Positions 44,030 through 55,094 are shown, counted from the stretch's first letter. The stretch: 64,000 nucleotides of DNA from Ascarosepion bandense (GCA_037127315.1 JBBBDQ010000350.1:2260501-2324500); one strand, 5' to 3'. Numbers and translations: made by a program. Notes: a model not told the origin generated them from the sequence alone.

Positions 44030-44430
44030 TCTATGGAAGCAAATATGTTTAGCTATGTATACACAAAAGCATTTGATAAAGTATGGCATGAAAAACTACT
44101 TGAAATGTTTGGAAAGCTTGAAAAGGACAGTTTAGTGTTCTCTGAAAAGGACAGTTTAGTGTTCTCTGAAAAGGACAGTTTAGTGTTCTCTGAAAAGGAC
44201 AGTTTAGTGTTCTCTGAAAAGGACAGTTTAGTGTTCTCTGAAAAGGACAGTTTAGTGTTCTCTGAAAAGGACAGTTTAGTGTTCTCTGAAAAGGACAGTT
44301 TATTGCTTATCATTTCTGCTGACAAGGATGGCTGAAGCTAAAGATATGCTGGAAATGGTGGGAGCTGGAGGACTAATCTTAACATGAAATATGACTCAGT
44401 GTTGATAGCAGACATAGAAATTGTTGTGGG
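44030..44430 (+). pseudogene. LINE reverse transcriptase fragment carrying a minisatellite
   Basis: 44033 onward reads MFSYVYTKAFDKVWHEKLLE, the RT 'KAFDKVWH' motif, then the tandem repeat at 44120-44300, then NMKYDSVLIADIE near 44380, in which the Y-A-D-D box is reduced to Y-D. So one RT domain was expanded by a minisatellite and lost part of its catalytic box. Confidence 0.75.
44120..44300. repeat. 24-bp minisatellite, 7 full units plus a partial
   Basis: Each unit encodes EKDSLVFS on the plus strand and SFSENTKL on the minus strand, and units are almost identical, so the array is recent. The unit's length, a multiple of three, keeps both strands open. Confidence 0.95.
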
Positions 44431-44674
44431 ATCTCCCCTTTTTCTATGATAATAGACTTGACTTGAGTATACATATACTCCTGCCATAGTGGGATATGTC
44501 AGATATCATATGAGCACCGTAAGATGTTCGTAAGTTACTGAGAGATACCGAAGTTACACAGAATACTGCGTCAGTAGTCATAGTAGCTCTGAGCTCCATT
44601 CAGCCAGAATAGTATTACACAGATATACTAATTCCAGCACGGCTTCACTTCAAAGACTTGTGTATATATATAAT
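44431..44674. repeat. Possible LTR-like fragment
   Basis: A locally GC-richer stretch beginning TGTTGTGGGATCTCCCC and running to ACTTGTGTATATATA, with no coding sequence. The composition resembles LTR sequence, but matched ends and target duplication were not found. Confidence 0.25.
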
Positions 44675-45190
44675 ACTAGCAGTATAGCCCGGCATTGCTC
44701 GGGTGTAATAAAAGCTTTAAAACTAATCCATGGTTCTGGTGCTCAGACTCAGCCTGAAAAATATTGTGTGAAGTTTGGTGAGAATCAGATAAAAATTGTG
44801 GATTTGTATAAAGAACATACAGACAGATAAACAGACACATACACAAACTCCTTTCCTTTTATATATATATATTATCAATTTTCTGCACTATTGTAAGAAC
44901 TGCAACCTTGAAACTTCTGAATATCATTTCTTATGTCTTTGTCTATGAGTGTATCAAATTTGATTAAAATCGGACCACTCCTTCTATAACCCGATTTTTT
45001 TGATTAGCGATTTTCGATATTTATCGGGGGTACCTTGACACAAAACCTAGCTAAGAACACTCACAGGCGCTTATAGTACAACTGTGTAAATTTTCAAGAA
45101 AATCGGTTTGGCCGTTTTGGAGTCTATAGGTAACAGACACAGACACATATACACACACACACAAAGTTCCATTTATAAATAAGTTTAGAT
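44675..45190 (+). repeat. CTAG-ended interspersed repeat, copy 3
   Basis: ACTAGCAGTATAGCCCGGCA ... GTTTTGGAGTCTATAGGTAA ... TTATAAATAAG; the reverse complement of the copies at 101 and 33230. Confidence 0.88.
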
Positions 45191-45229
45191 ATTCCTTACT
45201 AATCGTATTCCTGGATTATTTGAGGAATA

Positions 45230-45400
45230 GGTGTGTTTCGCCATAACAAAGACAGTAGTTTTGTTTTGGAGGCATTAAAATTTACAAGTCATTTCTTGCC
45301 TAAGTTAACAAGTGATTGAAGGTAATTTCAAGAGCAGCTGGTTTTTCAAAACTATCAGACTTACTATTAAGACAGGAGTAAATAGTTGTTAGTGACATCT
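45230..45400 (-). pseudogene. Short LINE reverse transcriptase remnant
   Basis: Resembles 38580-38760 (GAGGCATTAAAATTTACAAG, CATTTCTTGCC). Strongly diverged; lies 100 bp upstream of the switch II exon. Confidence 0.45.
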
Positions 45401-45499
45401 TTTATTGGTTTTTTTTTATTTTAAGAATTTTTCTTTGACCTTTTCTGGTCATTTGTGAATTTATTTTCTTTAGATTTACAAATATATCTATTTTTAAAG

Positions 45500-45565
45500 G
45501 TAAAAAAGAAAACCAAAACAAAAGTAATGGGAGTGCTTGATATTTATGGCTTTGAGGTTTTTGAG
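45500..45565 (+). CDS. MYO1B: Class I myosin switch II exon (VMGVLDIYGFEVFE)
   Basis: A 66-nt, 22-codon exon in phase 0 on both sides. The acceptor is TTTTTAAAG and the donor is GAG|GTAAGA. It encodes VKKKTKTKVMGVLDIYGFEVFE in two parts: a lysine-rich linker, and the switch II loop DIYGFE that senses the gamma-phosphate of ATP. The linker length between DGIR and VMGVLD equals vertebrate MYO1B. An upstream AG would read into a stop, so this start is the only workable one. Confidence 0.97.
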
Positions 45566-46032
45566 GTAAGAAATCTTTGTATTTTCTTTCATTCTTTTAT
45601 ATTGATCTTGAAACTCCTTAAGAAGCAACAAAAAGTTTTGCTTTGTTTATGAAATGACAATCTTTAGTTAGCCAGGAAAATTGTTGTTTGCTTTTCATAT
45701 TTGAAATTGTTTATATTTACATAATTTTTAAATAGTTTATATTTATGACAAACTCAAAATTCCATAAATACAAGAAATGTCACTAAACTACAGAAAGTAA
45801 AAAAATAAAACTTGTCAAATACTTAAAAAAAATAAGTCAAGGTTTTCAATACTAAATCCATAGCCTAGCCCACTTGATAGCTGATGTTTTTATTTGAAAT
45901 TGAAATTTCGCTGAATAATGTTTAATTGACATGATTATTATTCACTACTGAATTAAGGATATCAATAAAAAAAAAAGGTGATATTTTTTTGTGTAAATTG
46001 TGATTAGGTTAAAGATTTATCAGTTTATCTAC

Positions 46033-46330
46033 AGTCAGTTAAGTGCCATACGTGAAACACGATTGGGCAATCATGTCTCGAAAGAGGCATGACTGACTGG
46101 GCAGAAGATTATCCCACAGTAGGTTGCCATTGCTTTCTGTGGTAGACTGGTTGCCAGCCAAAGCTAGAGACCCCAATCTGTCCTATTATTTAACTCATAA
46201 CTGGAGGGAAGAGATGGATTAATACCTTTCCCAAGGGTATTTGCGCATAAGTGAATGCAATGAATTCAACTGGAATTCGAACTCGGCTCCCTGATTTCTC
46301 GTTCCAAGCCAATATCCAGTGTACTACAAT
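46033..46330 (-). repeat. tRNA-derived SINE, copy A12
   Basis: Full length and near-consensus (ACAGTCAGTTAAGTGCCATA to GCCAATATCCAGTGTACTAC). Lies in the 1.1-kb intron between the switch II and relay-helix exons. Confidence 0.92.
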
Positions 46331-46682
46331 GCTACATATGATATAAAAAATTAAAATGAATTCTTTTGACAGTGGAAGAAAATTCTGAAATTGGTTGAAG
46401 TGAAAGAAATTTACAGAAAAATGTCTCTTCCATGAGTACGGATTTTTAAGATCTGAATATAAAAAATTTTGAACAAAATTCATATTTGTGTTGGAAACAA
46501 AAGCAGGAAGCTATAAAATGTCAAGCAAAACTATTTTCTCAACATTTGCTAAATTGTTTTTTTATAAAAATATACATTTTATACTTTATACTTGCCATAA
46601 AAACATAATTGATTGATTTTATTTTTGTATATATGTTTGTAAATGTTTATTTTCCGTATGCTTTTTTTTTGTCTTTTTTTAG

Positions 46683-46787
46683 AACAACAGTTTTGAACAA
46701 TTCATCATCAATTACTGCAATGAAAAGTTGCAACAGATTTTTATTGAACTGACATTGAAAGAAGAACAAGAAGAATATGTGAAAGAA
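46683..46787 (+). CDS. MYO1B: Class I myosin relay-helix exon ([18 protein letters not shown])
   Basis: A 105-nt, 35-codon exon in phase 0, with acceptor TTTTTTTAG and donor GAA|GTAAGT. It encodes [18 protein letters not shown] and then [11 protein letters not shown], the relay helix that couples switch II to the converter; almost every residue fits MYO1A/MYO1B. The last 18 nt of the exon and the first 16 nt of the intron are repeated directly downstream (46804 onward), giving extra copies of the splice donor. Confidence 0.97.
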
Positions 46788-47245
46788 GTAAGTACTGAAA
46801 ATAGAAGAATATGTGAAAGAAGTAAGTACTGAAAATAGAAGAATATGTGAAAGAAGTACTGAAAAATAATACATGGAAGAAGTACCAAAACACAATATGT
46901 GAAAGAAGTCAGTCATACATGAAACATGCTTGTGCAGTCATGTCTTGAAAGAGACTTGACTGGCTAGGTAAGTTTTCTTGAAGTAGATGATCATTACTTT
47001 CTGTGGTAGAGTGGTTATCAACCAAGGCTATAGAACATAATCTGTCCAGCTATTTAACCCACAGCTGGAGACAACTGATTCATACCTTTCCTAAGGGTAT
47101 TTGTGCATATGTAAATGCAATGAATTCAACTGGAATTCAAACTCGACCCTCCAATTTCTCTTTCCGAGCTGATATCCACTGCGCCACAACACACATCTTG
47201 AAAAAAGTAAGTACTGAAAATAATTTGTGAAAGAAGTAAGTACCA
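46770..47245 (+). repeat. Tandem duplication of exon end plus splice donor, split by a SINE
   Basis: The 34-nt unit GAAGAATATGTGAAAGAA|GTAAGTACTGAAAATA (bar marks the exon/intron border) occurs at 46770-46803 and again at 46804-46837. Then come decayed units at 46838 (GTAA lost), 46875 and 46894. SINE A13 follows, and then units at 47198 and 47222. Donor-like GTAAGT sites therefore lie at 46788, 46822, 47207 and 47236. Using 46822 would add 34 nt and shift the frame. Confidence 0.9.
46908..47196 (-). repeat. tRNA-derived SINE, copy A13
   Basis: Reverse-oriented, diverged copy inserted inside the duplicated splice-donor array. It is flanked by TGAAAGAAGT and TGAAAAAAGT, which are array units and probably also its target duplication. 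Confidence 0.88.
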
Positions 47246-47848
47246 AACATAACTAATTCTTAGAATCATGACAACATTTGGTTTTAATTTTCAAAAGAAA
47301 TTATCCCAAACAAAAGCCACTTGGGAATTTGATTATAAAAAAATAGAAGTGAAAACTAATGGTGCATTAAAGAATAAATGAAAAAAAGAAATTTGACAAA
47401 ACCCTTTTCACTTAGAAAACTTATAATTCTTGAATTATCCAGAATTTTCCTGATTCCAAGAAATTCTGATCAGTTGAACATCTTCCCTTATAAACATTGT
47501 TCCCATTGGTTGAGTTTTATTTTTCAATGATTGTGCTCTTGGTTAAATATAAATTGTATACAATAATACTCAGTGTGTTGATCTTACCTGAATGTTGACA
47601 AGCAGAAGAAAATCAAGGTTGCAACACAATCCTTGTCCAGTTCTTCCTGAAGTTAGATTTTCTGAATTGTCAAAGACTGCACAAATAATCTTAGTCCACA
47701 GTACCAAAAATAGTGATTAAAATCTCCAAAGCCACATCATCTTATCTGATTTCTATTTCATATTGCTTTGATGATAGATGTATATAAAGCCTTATATAAG
47801 TACTATTCCACAGTTTTCATCAAAAAAAAAATATATATACATATATAA

Positions 47849-48055
47849 GAAAAATTAAGGCAAACACATTATTTCATGGTAAATCAGAAGTATAGGCCTA
47901 TATCGGGTGAACCATCATCAGCTTCCATCTTTATTGTACAAAGGATTCGTGTAAAATCCTTTGTACAATAAAGACAGAAGCTGATGATGGTTCACCTGAT
48001 ATAGGCCTATACTTCCGATTTACCACAAAATAACGAGTCTGCCTTAATTTTTTTA
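47849..48055. repeat. 207-bp near-perfect hairpin element
   Basis: Arms of about 98 nt each: AAGTATAGGCCTATATCGGG and GTGAACCATCATCAGCTTCC on the left pair with their complements on the right, with a loop of about 7 nt (CGTGTAA) near 47951. Only scattered mismatches. Flanked by AT-rich sequence. Fits a MITE-like foldback. Confidence 0.9.
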
Positions 48056-48639
48056 TATTTGCTCTATATGTATTTATATACATATATATTTAGAGCTCTC
48101 TTAGAGATTTATCCTATCTTTGTATGTACAGGATACTCCTTTGGATTCTTCTATATCTACAGCGTATGCTGATATATATATATATATATATATGGGAGGG
48201 TTTGAAGTGCTCAATATCAGGGGTAGGGCATATATAAATATAAAACTCTATCCTGTGGTCAACACCAAGTGACAATCTGTTTCATGCTTGAAGGATGTAT
48301 TCAAACATGAAACAGACTCTTGCCACTCAGTGTTAACCATAAACTCAAAGGCAGATTATGAAACTGCAGTCTCTTAACTTTTTAGCCACATCTCACCATC
48401 ATTTACAGAACTCATCTATGAGTATTGAGGTGATTGTCAATATTTCCTTTTCTGTGAAGTAAGTCCTATGCTGGATCTGAAGGGATGTCCACAGCCACTG
48501 CATGGTAGGGTAGGAGGTTTCAGGGGATTGAGGGCTATTGCTTTTCTTTGGGCTATTGTCATCTCCTCTATTCATTTTCTGGTGTTTTTTAAGAATATTT
48601 TTCAAGGACTGGTCTTGTGTGTGTATATATATATATATT

Positions 48640-48927
48640 TATATACAGATCTATTTCGCTGTATCACAGCTCATCAGTACGGTTAGACACCAATTGCTTT
48701 TAACCCAGGATAGAAACCCGACCAAATTGGCATCAGTTGGTGATTCTACCTCTGAGCTATGGGTGCTCAGTAGAAGGCGGCAGACATTTTAGCTTGTATA
48801 CTATTATTATACATGTCCAATAGCTGAGAGTGTTCTAATTTGTTGCTGAATGAACAATGTGTAGTTGCTAGAGTAGCTACTGTTTTTCAAAGTCTACCAT
48901 TTTTCCAGAGTGCTCAATCAGGGTGTG
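48640..48927 (-). repeat. Repeat with internal tRNA-like block, family B copy 3
   Basis: The minus strand has CATAGCTCAGAGGTAGAATC and GGGTTTCTATCCTGGGTT, followed by the GCTGTGATACAGCGAAATAG block next to an (AT)n-like tract. Same layout as the copies at 9272 and 30693. Confidence 0.75.
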
Positions 48928-49571
48928 CGAGCATAATATATCAGCAACCAACTAAAAAGTGAAGAGAAATTATATATTATGCCGATATAAAGCCTGATAA
49001 AAAAAAAAGAAACTTACACCTACCCTAACAAGAGCCAACAATGTTCAGCGGCTACAAAATAAAGAAATCTGAATCCAAGACAGAGTTGTGATTATAACAA
49101 CCAGGAATTTAGAGACATCCACCTTTAATTATTACTCAGTTTCAGCCCCAAAACCATGAGCATCAGACAATTGTGATCCCAATCATCACATAATCTGATT
49201 ATCATGATTTTGAGGGTGGAACTGAGATTAACAATTGTAGGTCAGTGTCTCTAGATTTATGAGTGTTGTTTTTATTTATATATAATTAAAAATTACTGAA
49301 CCATACAATTAACAAGAGACTAAAAAATGAAAACTGTCTGATGTATATTTTTTATTGAATGTTGCTGTGCTTAGAATACAAGTTCAGAAGCTTGTATCAA
49401 AATTCAAAAAATATCCTGATTAGTCAGATAAGGTCAAATTGATCGCTGATGTCAAAAACAGCATTGTCTGTTGTTAACAAGGGCAAAGGATGGCTTGTTA
49501 ATTTTAACATCTCCAAAACTAAACCACTCTCAATTAGTATTTGTCTATATTTCTGAGATGAGGAAGTTTTT
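48928..49571. other. Intron sequence, unassigned
   Basis: No repeat family or gene recognised. Confidence 0.45.
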
Positions 49572-49914
49572 ATACTATTCACATTATTCCGACTATTGTC
49601 CTCATGTTCATTACCATTTTCATGACATTTAGCCATTGTACTCTCCAATCTTTTTCAGGTGCTAGGAATTTTGAACCAAACCTTACAGCAGTGGTGAACA
49701 AATAACTTAGGACATCAGGTTAAAGGGAGATAAGATAACTCATGACTACCAGAAGTAGCTTCACACAAGGAATGAGAATGATAACCCCAGTGGTTGTAAT
49801 AAAGGGCTCAGTTCAAAATTCCTAGCAACTGAAGAAAGCCAGAGTGTACAACAGCCGAAATGTCAAGAAAATGGCAACAAAGATGAAAGCAATAGACTGA
49901 ATAATGTAAATAGT
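49572..49914. repeat. TIR element, family D copy 1
   Basis: Left end 'CACATTATTCCGACTATTGT' and 'CATTTAGCCATTGTACTC' match, reversed, the right end 'GTGTACAACAGCCGAAATGT' and 'AATAGACTGAATAATGTAAA'. The interior has GGTGCTAGGAATTTTGAACC and its complement as a second inverted block. It lacks the tRNA-like core of copy 2. Confidence 0.8.
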
Positions 49915-49924
49915 GCTCTCTATT

Positions 49925-50460
49925 AATCATCTGAGAGACACCTCTCTGGCTGCCATCAGCATGGCTGATGCTAACCTCCAGAAAGTGACTTGCTTCACCT
50001 TCTCAGGCTAACGTTCTCAGGTGACATGAAGTGGAAAGACTATATTGAATCCATTTCTAGGTCAGCTGCTAAGAAAGTTGGCCACTGTGTCATGCCATAC
50101 AATTTTTTTTCTCTCCAGAATCTATCTTACATATCTGTAAGTCTGCCATTTACCCATGATTAGAATTTTGCTGCTACATATGATCTGGTGCTATATATTT
50201 AGAGATTCTGGTTAAAATTCAAAGAATCAGCAATATTATTGGTCCTGAACTTGCATCTAGGCTTCAATCACTTTCCTTCTGCCTCTTCTATAAATACTTC
50301 TCTGGCAAGAGTTTGAATGAGCTCTTTGCCAGGGTACCTAAACTTTATAAATTTAAGCATAGTTCTAGAATGGCAATATTCAGTTGAGTTGGCTAGATGT
50401 AAACATAAGTTTTATGCTAATAGTTTATTTTCTCACTAATGGAAAGCTCTTATGACTCCA
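49925..50460 (+). pseudogene. LINE reverse transcriptase C-terminus
   Basis: Plus strand in broken frames: GDMKWKDYIESISRSAAKKV, then ISNIIGPELASRLQSLSFCL, FYKYFSGKSLNELFARVPK, and NSLFSHWKAL. Its own 3' end is probably at 50870-51040 (AACTGCAATGTCAATC ... GCCTTACTTGGGGTGAAAG), separated by about 410 bp of another repeat. Confidence 0.7.
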
Positions 50461-50869
50461 TGTTTTCTGGCAGCAAGGCCTCTGATTTGATAGTTTGGAG
50501 GAACATAGAACCACCTTTTAATTGCTGTTGTTCCCAGGTCCACCCTAACCTGTGGTAGTAGCACCTGTTAGGGTCCCAGTTAGTTAACTCCCCAAACTGG
50601 GGTCAAAACATTATGAAAGTATAAAAAATAGATTTTTATAGTAAAAATACCAGCAATAGATTTTTAAAAGAAAAAAAACAAGTTACCAGCAATACATAAG
50701 ACTCTCGATAAAAAACCCTATTTACAAAAATATGTCAATAAAAACTAATCTACAAAATGATTTCTTACAAAGAATACAAACTTATCCTAAAAATTTTGTC
50801 AGCATTAAATAACTCACTGCAGTTGATATTCTGTAAAACAAAATAAACCAAATCATCCATGCTTTCCAG
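50461..50869. repeat. Dispersed repeat shared with the 25.7-26.2 kb region
   Basis: GGCAGCAAGGCC, AACCACCTTTTAATTGCTGT and TGTTCCCAGG match 25746-25835 in the same orientation, while 50590-50690 matches 26100-26200 reversed. A mosaic; no coding sequence. Confidence 0.5.
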
Positions 50870-51040
50870 CCAACTTTAATATTCAAAAATTAAACTGCAA
50901 TGTCAATCATTTTCTACTGTCTTCCTGATTACTCTTTTTTGTTCTTGCTCCTTATTACAGTTTTTGTTTTCTAATTCCTCTGTACCCAGTAACTCCTTGT
51001 GTCCTAGTGACTTTACTGCCTTACTTGGGGTGAAAGTTTT
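50870..51040 (+). repeat. LINE 3' tail
   Basis: Ends in a pyrimidine-rich stretch and GCCTTACTTGGGGTGAAAG, the tail shared by the LINE copies in this window. Confidence 0.6.
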
Positions 51041-51355
51041 TGTCTACAAGTATCTATAAGAATGTGAAAAATGTTGCATGATCTGTATTTCTTTTGACAA
51101 TCTTAAACTTTAGTAAAAAAAAAATCACAAATTATCTCCAAAGTGAAAATTCTGTTACGATATGGTTGTCATTGTGAAATTTGGTAGATTCTTTTGTAAT
51201 CTATTTGAATATTTTCTCAGCATTGAGACTGAAAGTCAATAATCTCTCTGAAAGTCAGAAAAAAACTCATTTTCGCTTCAACTTCAATGGAAACCTATCA
51301 CTCATCTCGAGATAAAAATGATTTCTATAAATATTGTGAATAAGAAAAACAAAAA

Positions 51356-51717
51356 TACAGTATTCACATTATTCGTACTGTTGTCCTCATCTTTGTTGCC
51401 ATTTGTACGACATTTAAGGACATATGGCCCAGTGGATATAGAAGTTGGTTAGTTCCTGTGACTTGACCCAAAGAGTTGTGAGTTCAATACCAGGCTACAG
51501 CAATGGTGAACAAGTAACTTGCAGGGTTAGAGGAAGATAACTCATGACTTCCAATTGACGCATTACTAGGAATGAGGATGATATACCCCAGTGATTGTAA
51601 TAAAGGGTTCGGTTCAAAATTCCTAGCACCTAAAGAAGGCCGGAGTGTACAACAGCCAAAACATTGTACAAATGGCAACAAAGATGAGGACAATAGTTCG
51701 AATAATGTAAATACTGT
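51356..51717. repeat. TIR element, family D copy 2, with tRNA-like core
   Basis: Termini ACAGTATTCACATTATTCG and its near-exact complement CGAATAATGTAAATACTGT; inverted pairing runs for about 50 bp. The interior has a tRNA-like stretch, TATGGCCCAGTGGATATAGA with GTGAGTTCAATACCAGG about 50 bp later. Confidence 0.85.
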
Positions 51718-53055
51718 AAATGCTACCTTATCTTAGAAATGTAGACAAATACTAAAAACTAAAATGTAAATCTTTATTCTCAAGTGCCTAGTAATAGTGA
51801 GTGGGAGGGAGGGTTTTTTCTTCTTAGAAAATTTTCACTTACCTATCCTTTTCATAAATTTTGTACTTTTTGAACTTTTAAATTATCTTCCAGTCCCTGC
51901 TGATTAAGTTCCTCCATCCCCTGTATTGACCAATAAGTATATATGTATATTAAAAAACATGTAGAGGGTCACACTTTCTTTGACATTCCTGTACACCTTT
52001 AAGAATGTATACGGTATGAATATATTGGTCGACATAGATACATGTTCTTACATTCTTATGAATACAGTAAACAGAATGCATACTTATAACAAAGCTCTGA
52101 AATCTATAAAAAGCCTAATTCAAAATAGAAACACTCTAAAAGTCACATCAATTTCAGAGGTCAACAGGGATCAACTTTCCCAAACAAATTGGCTTTAGTG
52201 GTTGGGATTACCAGAAGATATTTGATTCAGAAATAAAACCCCAAAATTGATCAATACTTTTCATCAGGAGTAAGAGACTCTCTTTGGTTATAATTGGAAA
52301 ACGGCCCAAAATGTTTTAGATCAGATTATATAAATACAAGGGATGTAAAAAATGTTTATAAACTTGTAAATTAAACAGATTTTTATAAAAAAAATCTAAA
52401 GGTCATGACCTTTACTAACCCACAGTATTAGGCTTAAATAAAAGAAACTAAGGAGAACTGGTATCCTCCACTTCTCCCTCACTCACCTTAATCCCTCAGT
52501 GACCTTTACACACAGCCTGCAAGATATACATCTTACTGGAAAAGTATTGACACTTGGTCTGAAGACATCATTTTGTCCAACTGAATTTTCATGCAGAGTT
52601 GATCCCCATGTCCACACTGTCCAAATCTCTGAGATTGAGCACCCCACCTTTTCAATACAGCAAATTTCAAATGATACACACACACACACACACACACACA
52701 GATATATTATTTTAAATTCAAAAAAAGGATGAGCAAATAGGTAAAATCCCAAAACCTGATCCTATTAATATTAATTTTCTTAATATTAAAATTGATCAAG
52801 GTGGAGTAGTATTATCTATTTACAGAGCTAAATATATAAAGTAATTTAAAAGTTAATTTTTAACTTTTGATTCTTACAAACGTATTGTAGAGTTTTCTAA
52901 TATTGTGTCTGTATGACACTTTCATTTAAGTGTCAAAAAGTTGATTAGCGAAATTAATTAAATGAAAATTAATTAAATCATGATAATAATTATTTTATTA
53001 AACCATTATAAAAATAAGTTCATTCTGGGTATCCAACATTTTTAAGAACCAGGTG
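51718..53055. other. Intron sequence with a (CA)n run
   Basis: (CA)n microsatellite at 52677-52700. Open frames on both strands at 52483-52752 have no recognised motif. Otherwise unassigned. Confidence 0.5.
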
Positions 53056-53740
53056 TAGTAAACCGAAGCCATTAAGTATAAAGATATCCTGACCCGAGTG
53101 GAAAAGGCTGACCTATAAACTGTCACTAAAACAAAACACTCTGCAGGTGTGATGACCTGTTAAAAATTACTTAAATTTCAAAATATAAACATATTTTGAG
53201 TGTGGTAAATATGTTGGGTTGCTTCACCTAGGATTGAGTGCAAGTATGGCACAAGGTAATAAATCATTGATCAACCAACCACAGGGCCTGCTTCTTGATG
53301 ACTGTGACTAATTGGCTGATTATCTAAATTAATCAGATGCAACCCAGGGGGGTTGTTACAATGATAGCCATTGGCCGGTAATCCCTATTGGATGACCAGT
53401 CAGGAGCTAATTATTCGGGATTCAGGCCCATAAATAGAGAACACCCAGAGCAAAAAAATCAAGTCGGGTCATTCTTTGCTGCCCAGAACCGAATCCGTTG
53501 CCACTGCATACTCCATCATTGACACTGCCTAATTGCAGTTAAGATTTCTTCGAGCTAAGGAAACTTTTTTCCGATAGTCAACTACATTCAATTCGTGGTG
53601 TTTGTTTTACCTTGATAAAAATTATTGTATACCTGTGAAAATAAACGTTTGTTACTGTTTATAACAAACGCTTTTCGTCATTTCTTTGATGGTGTGGCAA
53701 CTATTCTTCTTCTCCGACACCAAATTCAACACTACATCGA
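53056..53740 (+). mobile_element. Probable LTR-derived promoter region (boundaries uncertain)
   Basis: Possible ends are TGTAGTAAACC (53056) and CAACACTACA (53740), or TGTTGGG (53212) and CAACA (53732); neither pair has a target duplication. Inside are a TATA box (CCCATAAATAGAGAAC, about 53428), a polyadenylation signal in AAATAAACGTTTGTT (about 53639) and higher GC than the surroundings. The order TATA then AATAAA is that of an LTR. GC-rich sequence continues to about 53880. Confidence 0.5.
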
Positions 53741-53889
53741 CTGAATTGTATCCATCCCCCTCTTTCGCAGATCTTAAGAAGCAACGTGGGAGCAGAAGAA
53801 ATCAGAGAACAAACAGTCTGGAATATGTGGTAATCACGAAACTATCGGCCAAACCGGTATCGTGAAAATATAGTACCACATCTGCTTTT

Positions 53890-54458
53890 TCTCTTTCTAA
53901 CATCATGCTGACAAATTCAAATAAAATGTATACATATTTTTTTCTTTTTAATCCCACTCCATTTTTAACTTCCTGTGTAAGAATATGTTTTTGGGCTTCT
54001 TCCAATATAGAAATTTGTAACATATTTGTATTAATAAAGTTTTTATTTTTGACTGTTGCTGATGAAGTGAGAATTTTTCATTACTTTATATATATAAAAA
54101 ATGTATAACGTAAGTAAGTGATGTTATAACATACTTATGTTATAAATTTTGAATAAATATTATTTGCTCTACTCTGTATTGAGCACTCTTTTAAGAATAG
54201 TAACAATAAGACCCTTTTTTCCCTCCCATCATCCTCTAACTGGATAAAACTGGGTCAGTCATGACCAAAATATTTAGCAATCACATTTCAACAATTATTT
54301 CATCCGCCTCTGCACAAGTTTCTATGTCAAGTTTGCATATTTAAAAAAAAAAAAGTTGTTGGTTTTCTCACCTTTGCATATTAGCACCTTGTGTCTTTGC
54401 GTACACACACTTGTCTGCCATCACCCTCACAAGTTCGCATGAAAGAATGCAGTACATA
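53890..54458. other. Intron sequence, unassigned
   Basis: No repeat or gene recognised. Confidence 0.4.
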
Positions 54459-54722
54459 TCAGTTATTTAATTGCCATACATGATACACTTTTGGGCAATC
54501 CTGTCTTGAAAGAGAGATGATTGACTAGGCAGAATATTTTCCCGCAGTAGGTTGGCATTTCCTTCTACAACAGAACCCAATCTGTCTTGCTATTCAACCC
54601 ATAGTTGGAGGGAGAAGAGATGGATTAATACCTTTCCCAAAGGTATTTTTGCATAAGTGAATGCAACAAATTCAACTGGAATTTGAACTAGGCTTTCTGA
54701 TTTCTCATTTTAAGCCAAGCGT
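54459..54722 (-). repeat. tRNA-derived SINE, copy A14
   Basis: Diverged and with a small internal deletion (TCAGTTATTTAATTGCCATA ... AATTCAACTGGAATTTGAAC). The tRNA head is degraded. Confidence 0.82.
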
Positions 54723-54734
54723 TATAAATATCTA

Positions 54735-54965
54735 CAGTCAGGGCTTGGATAACCTCATACTGACAGGCCAGATAGAGGGAAAAAGAGACAGAAGAAAGCA
54801 GTGAATAACATATTTGAAGGGTCTGAGCAGGTGGATGACAAAACAGGTGTTGCATGGTGTAACAGGAGAAAGCATGCTAAGATCCACCAGGTATAGGAAG
54901 ATGTGGAAAGCCATGATCGCCTACATCCTGAAAGGACAGGACACATAGAAGAAGAAGAAGGAATG
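54735..54965 (+). pseudogene. LINE reverse-transcriptase 3' end, family R copy 4
   Basis: Plus strand GLDNLILTGQIEGKRD, ITYLKGLSRWMTKQ, MWKAMIAYILKGQDT, stop, then a (GAA)n tail; the end of the same family as 14558-15010, in the opposite orientation. Confidence 0.85.
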
Positions 54966-55094
54966 CATGAAGCTGGAAGGAACTTCCACAAGCAAGACAT
55001 GCAAGAAAAGAAACTGTTAGCCTAGAATTTGCAATTACATCTAACTAGCTCAACTGTAAATTAATGAAATCTCAATACCAGTCTAGAACTTTTT

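Noticed and set aside
44120..44300. CRISPR-like array of regular repeats
   Set aside because: Units are contiguous with no spacers, and the genome is eukaryotic; it is a minisatellite.
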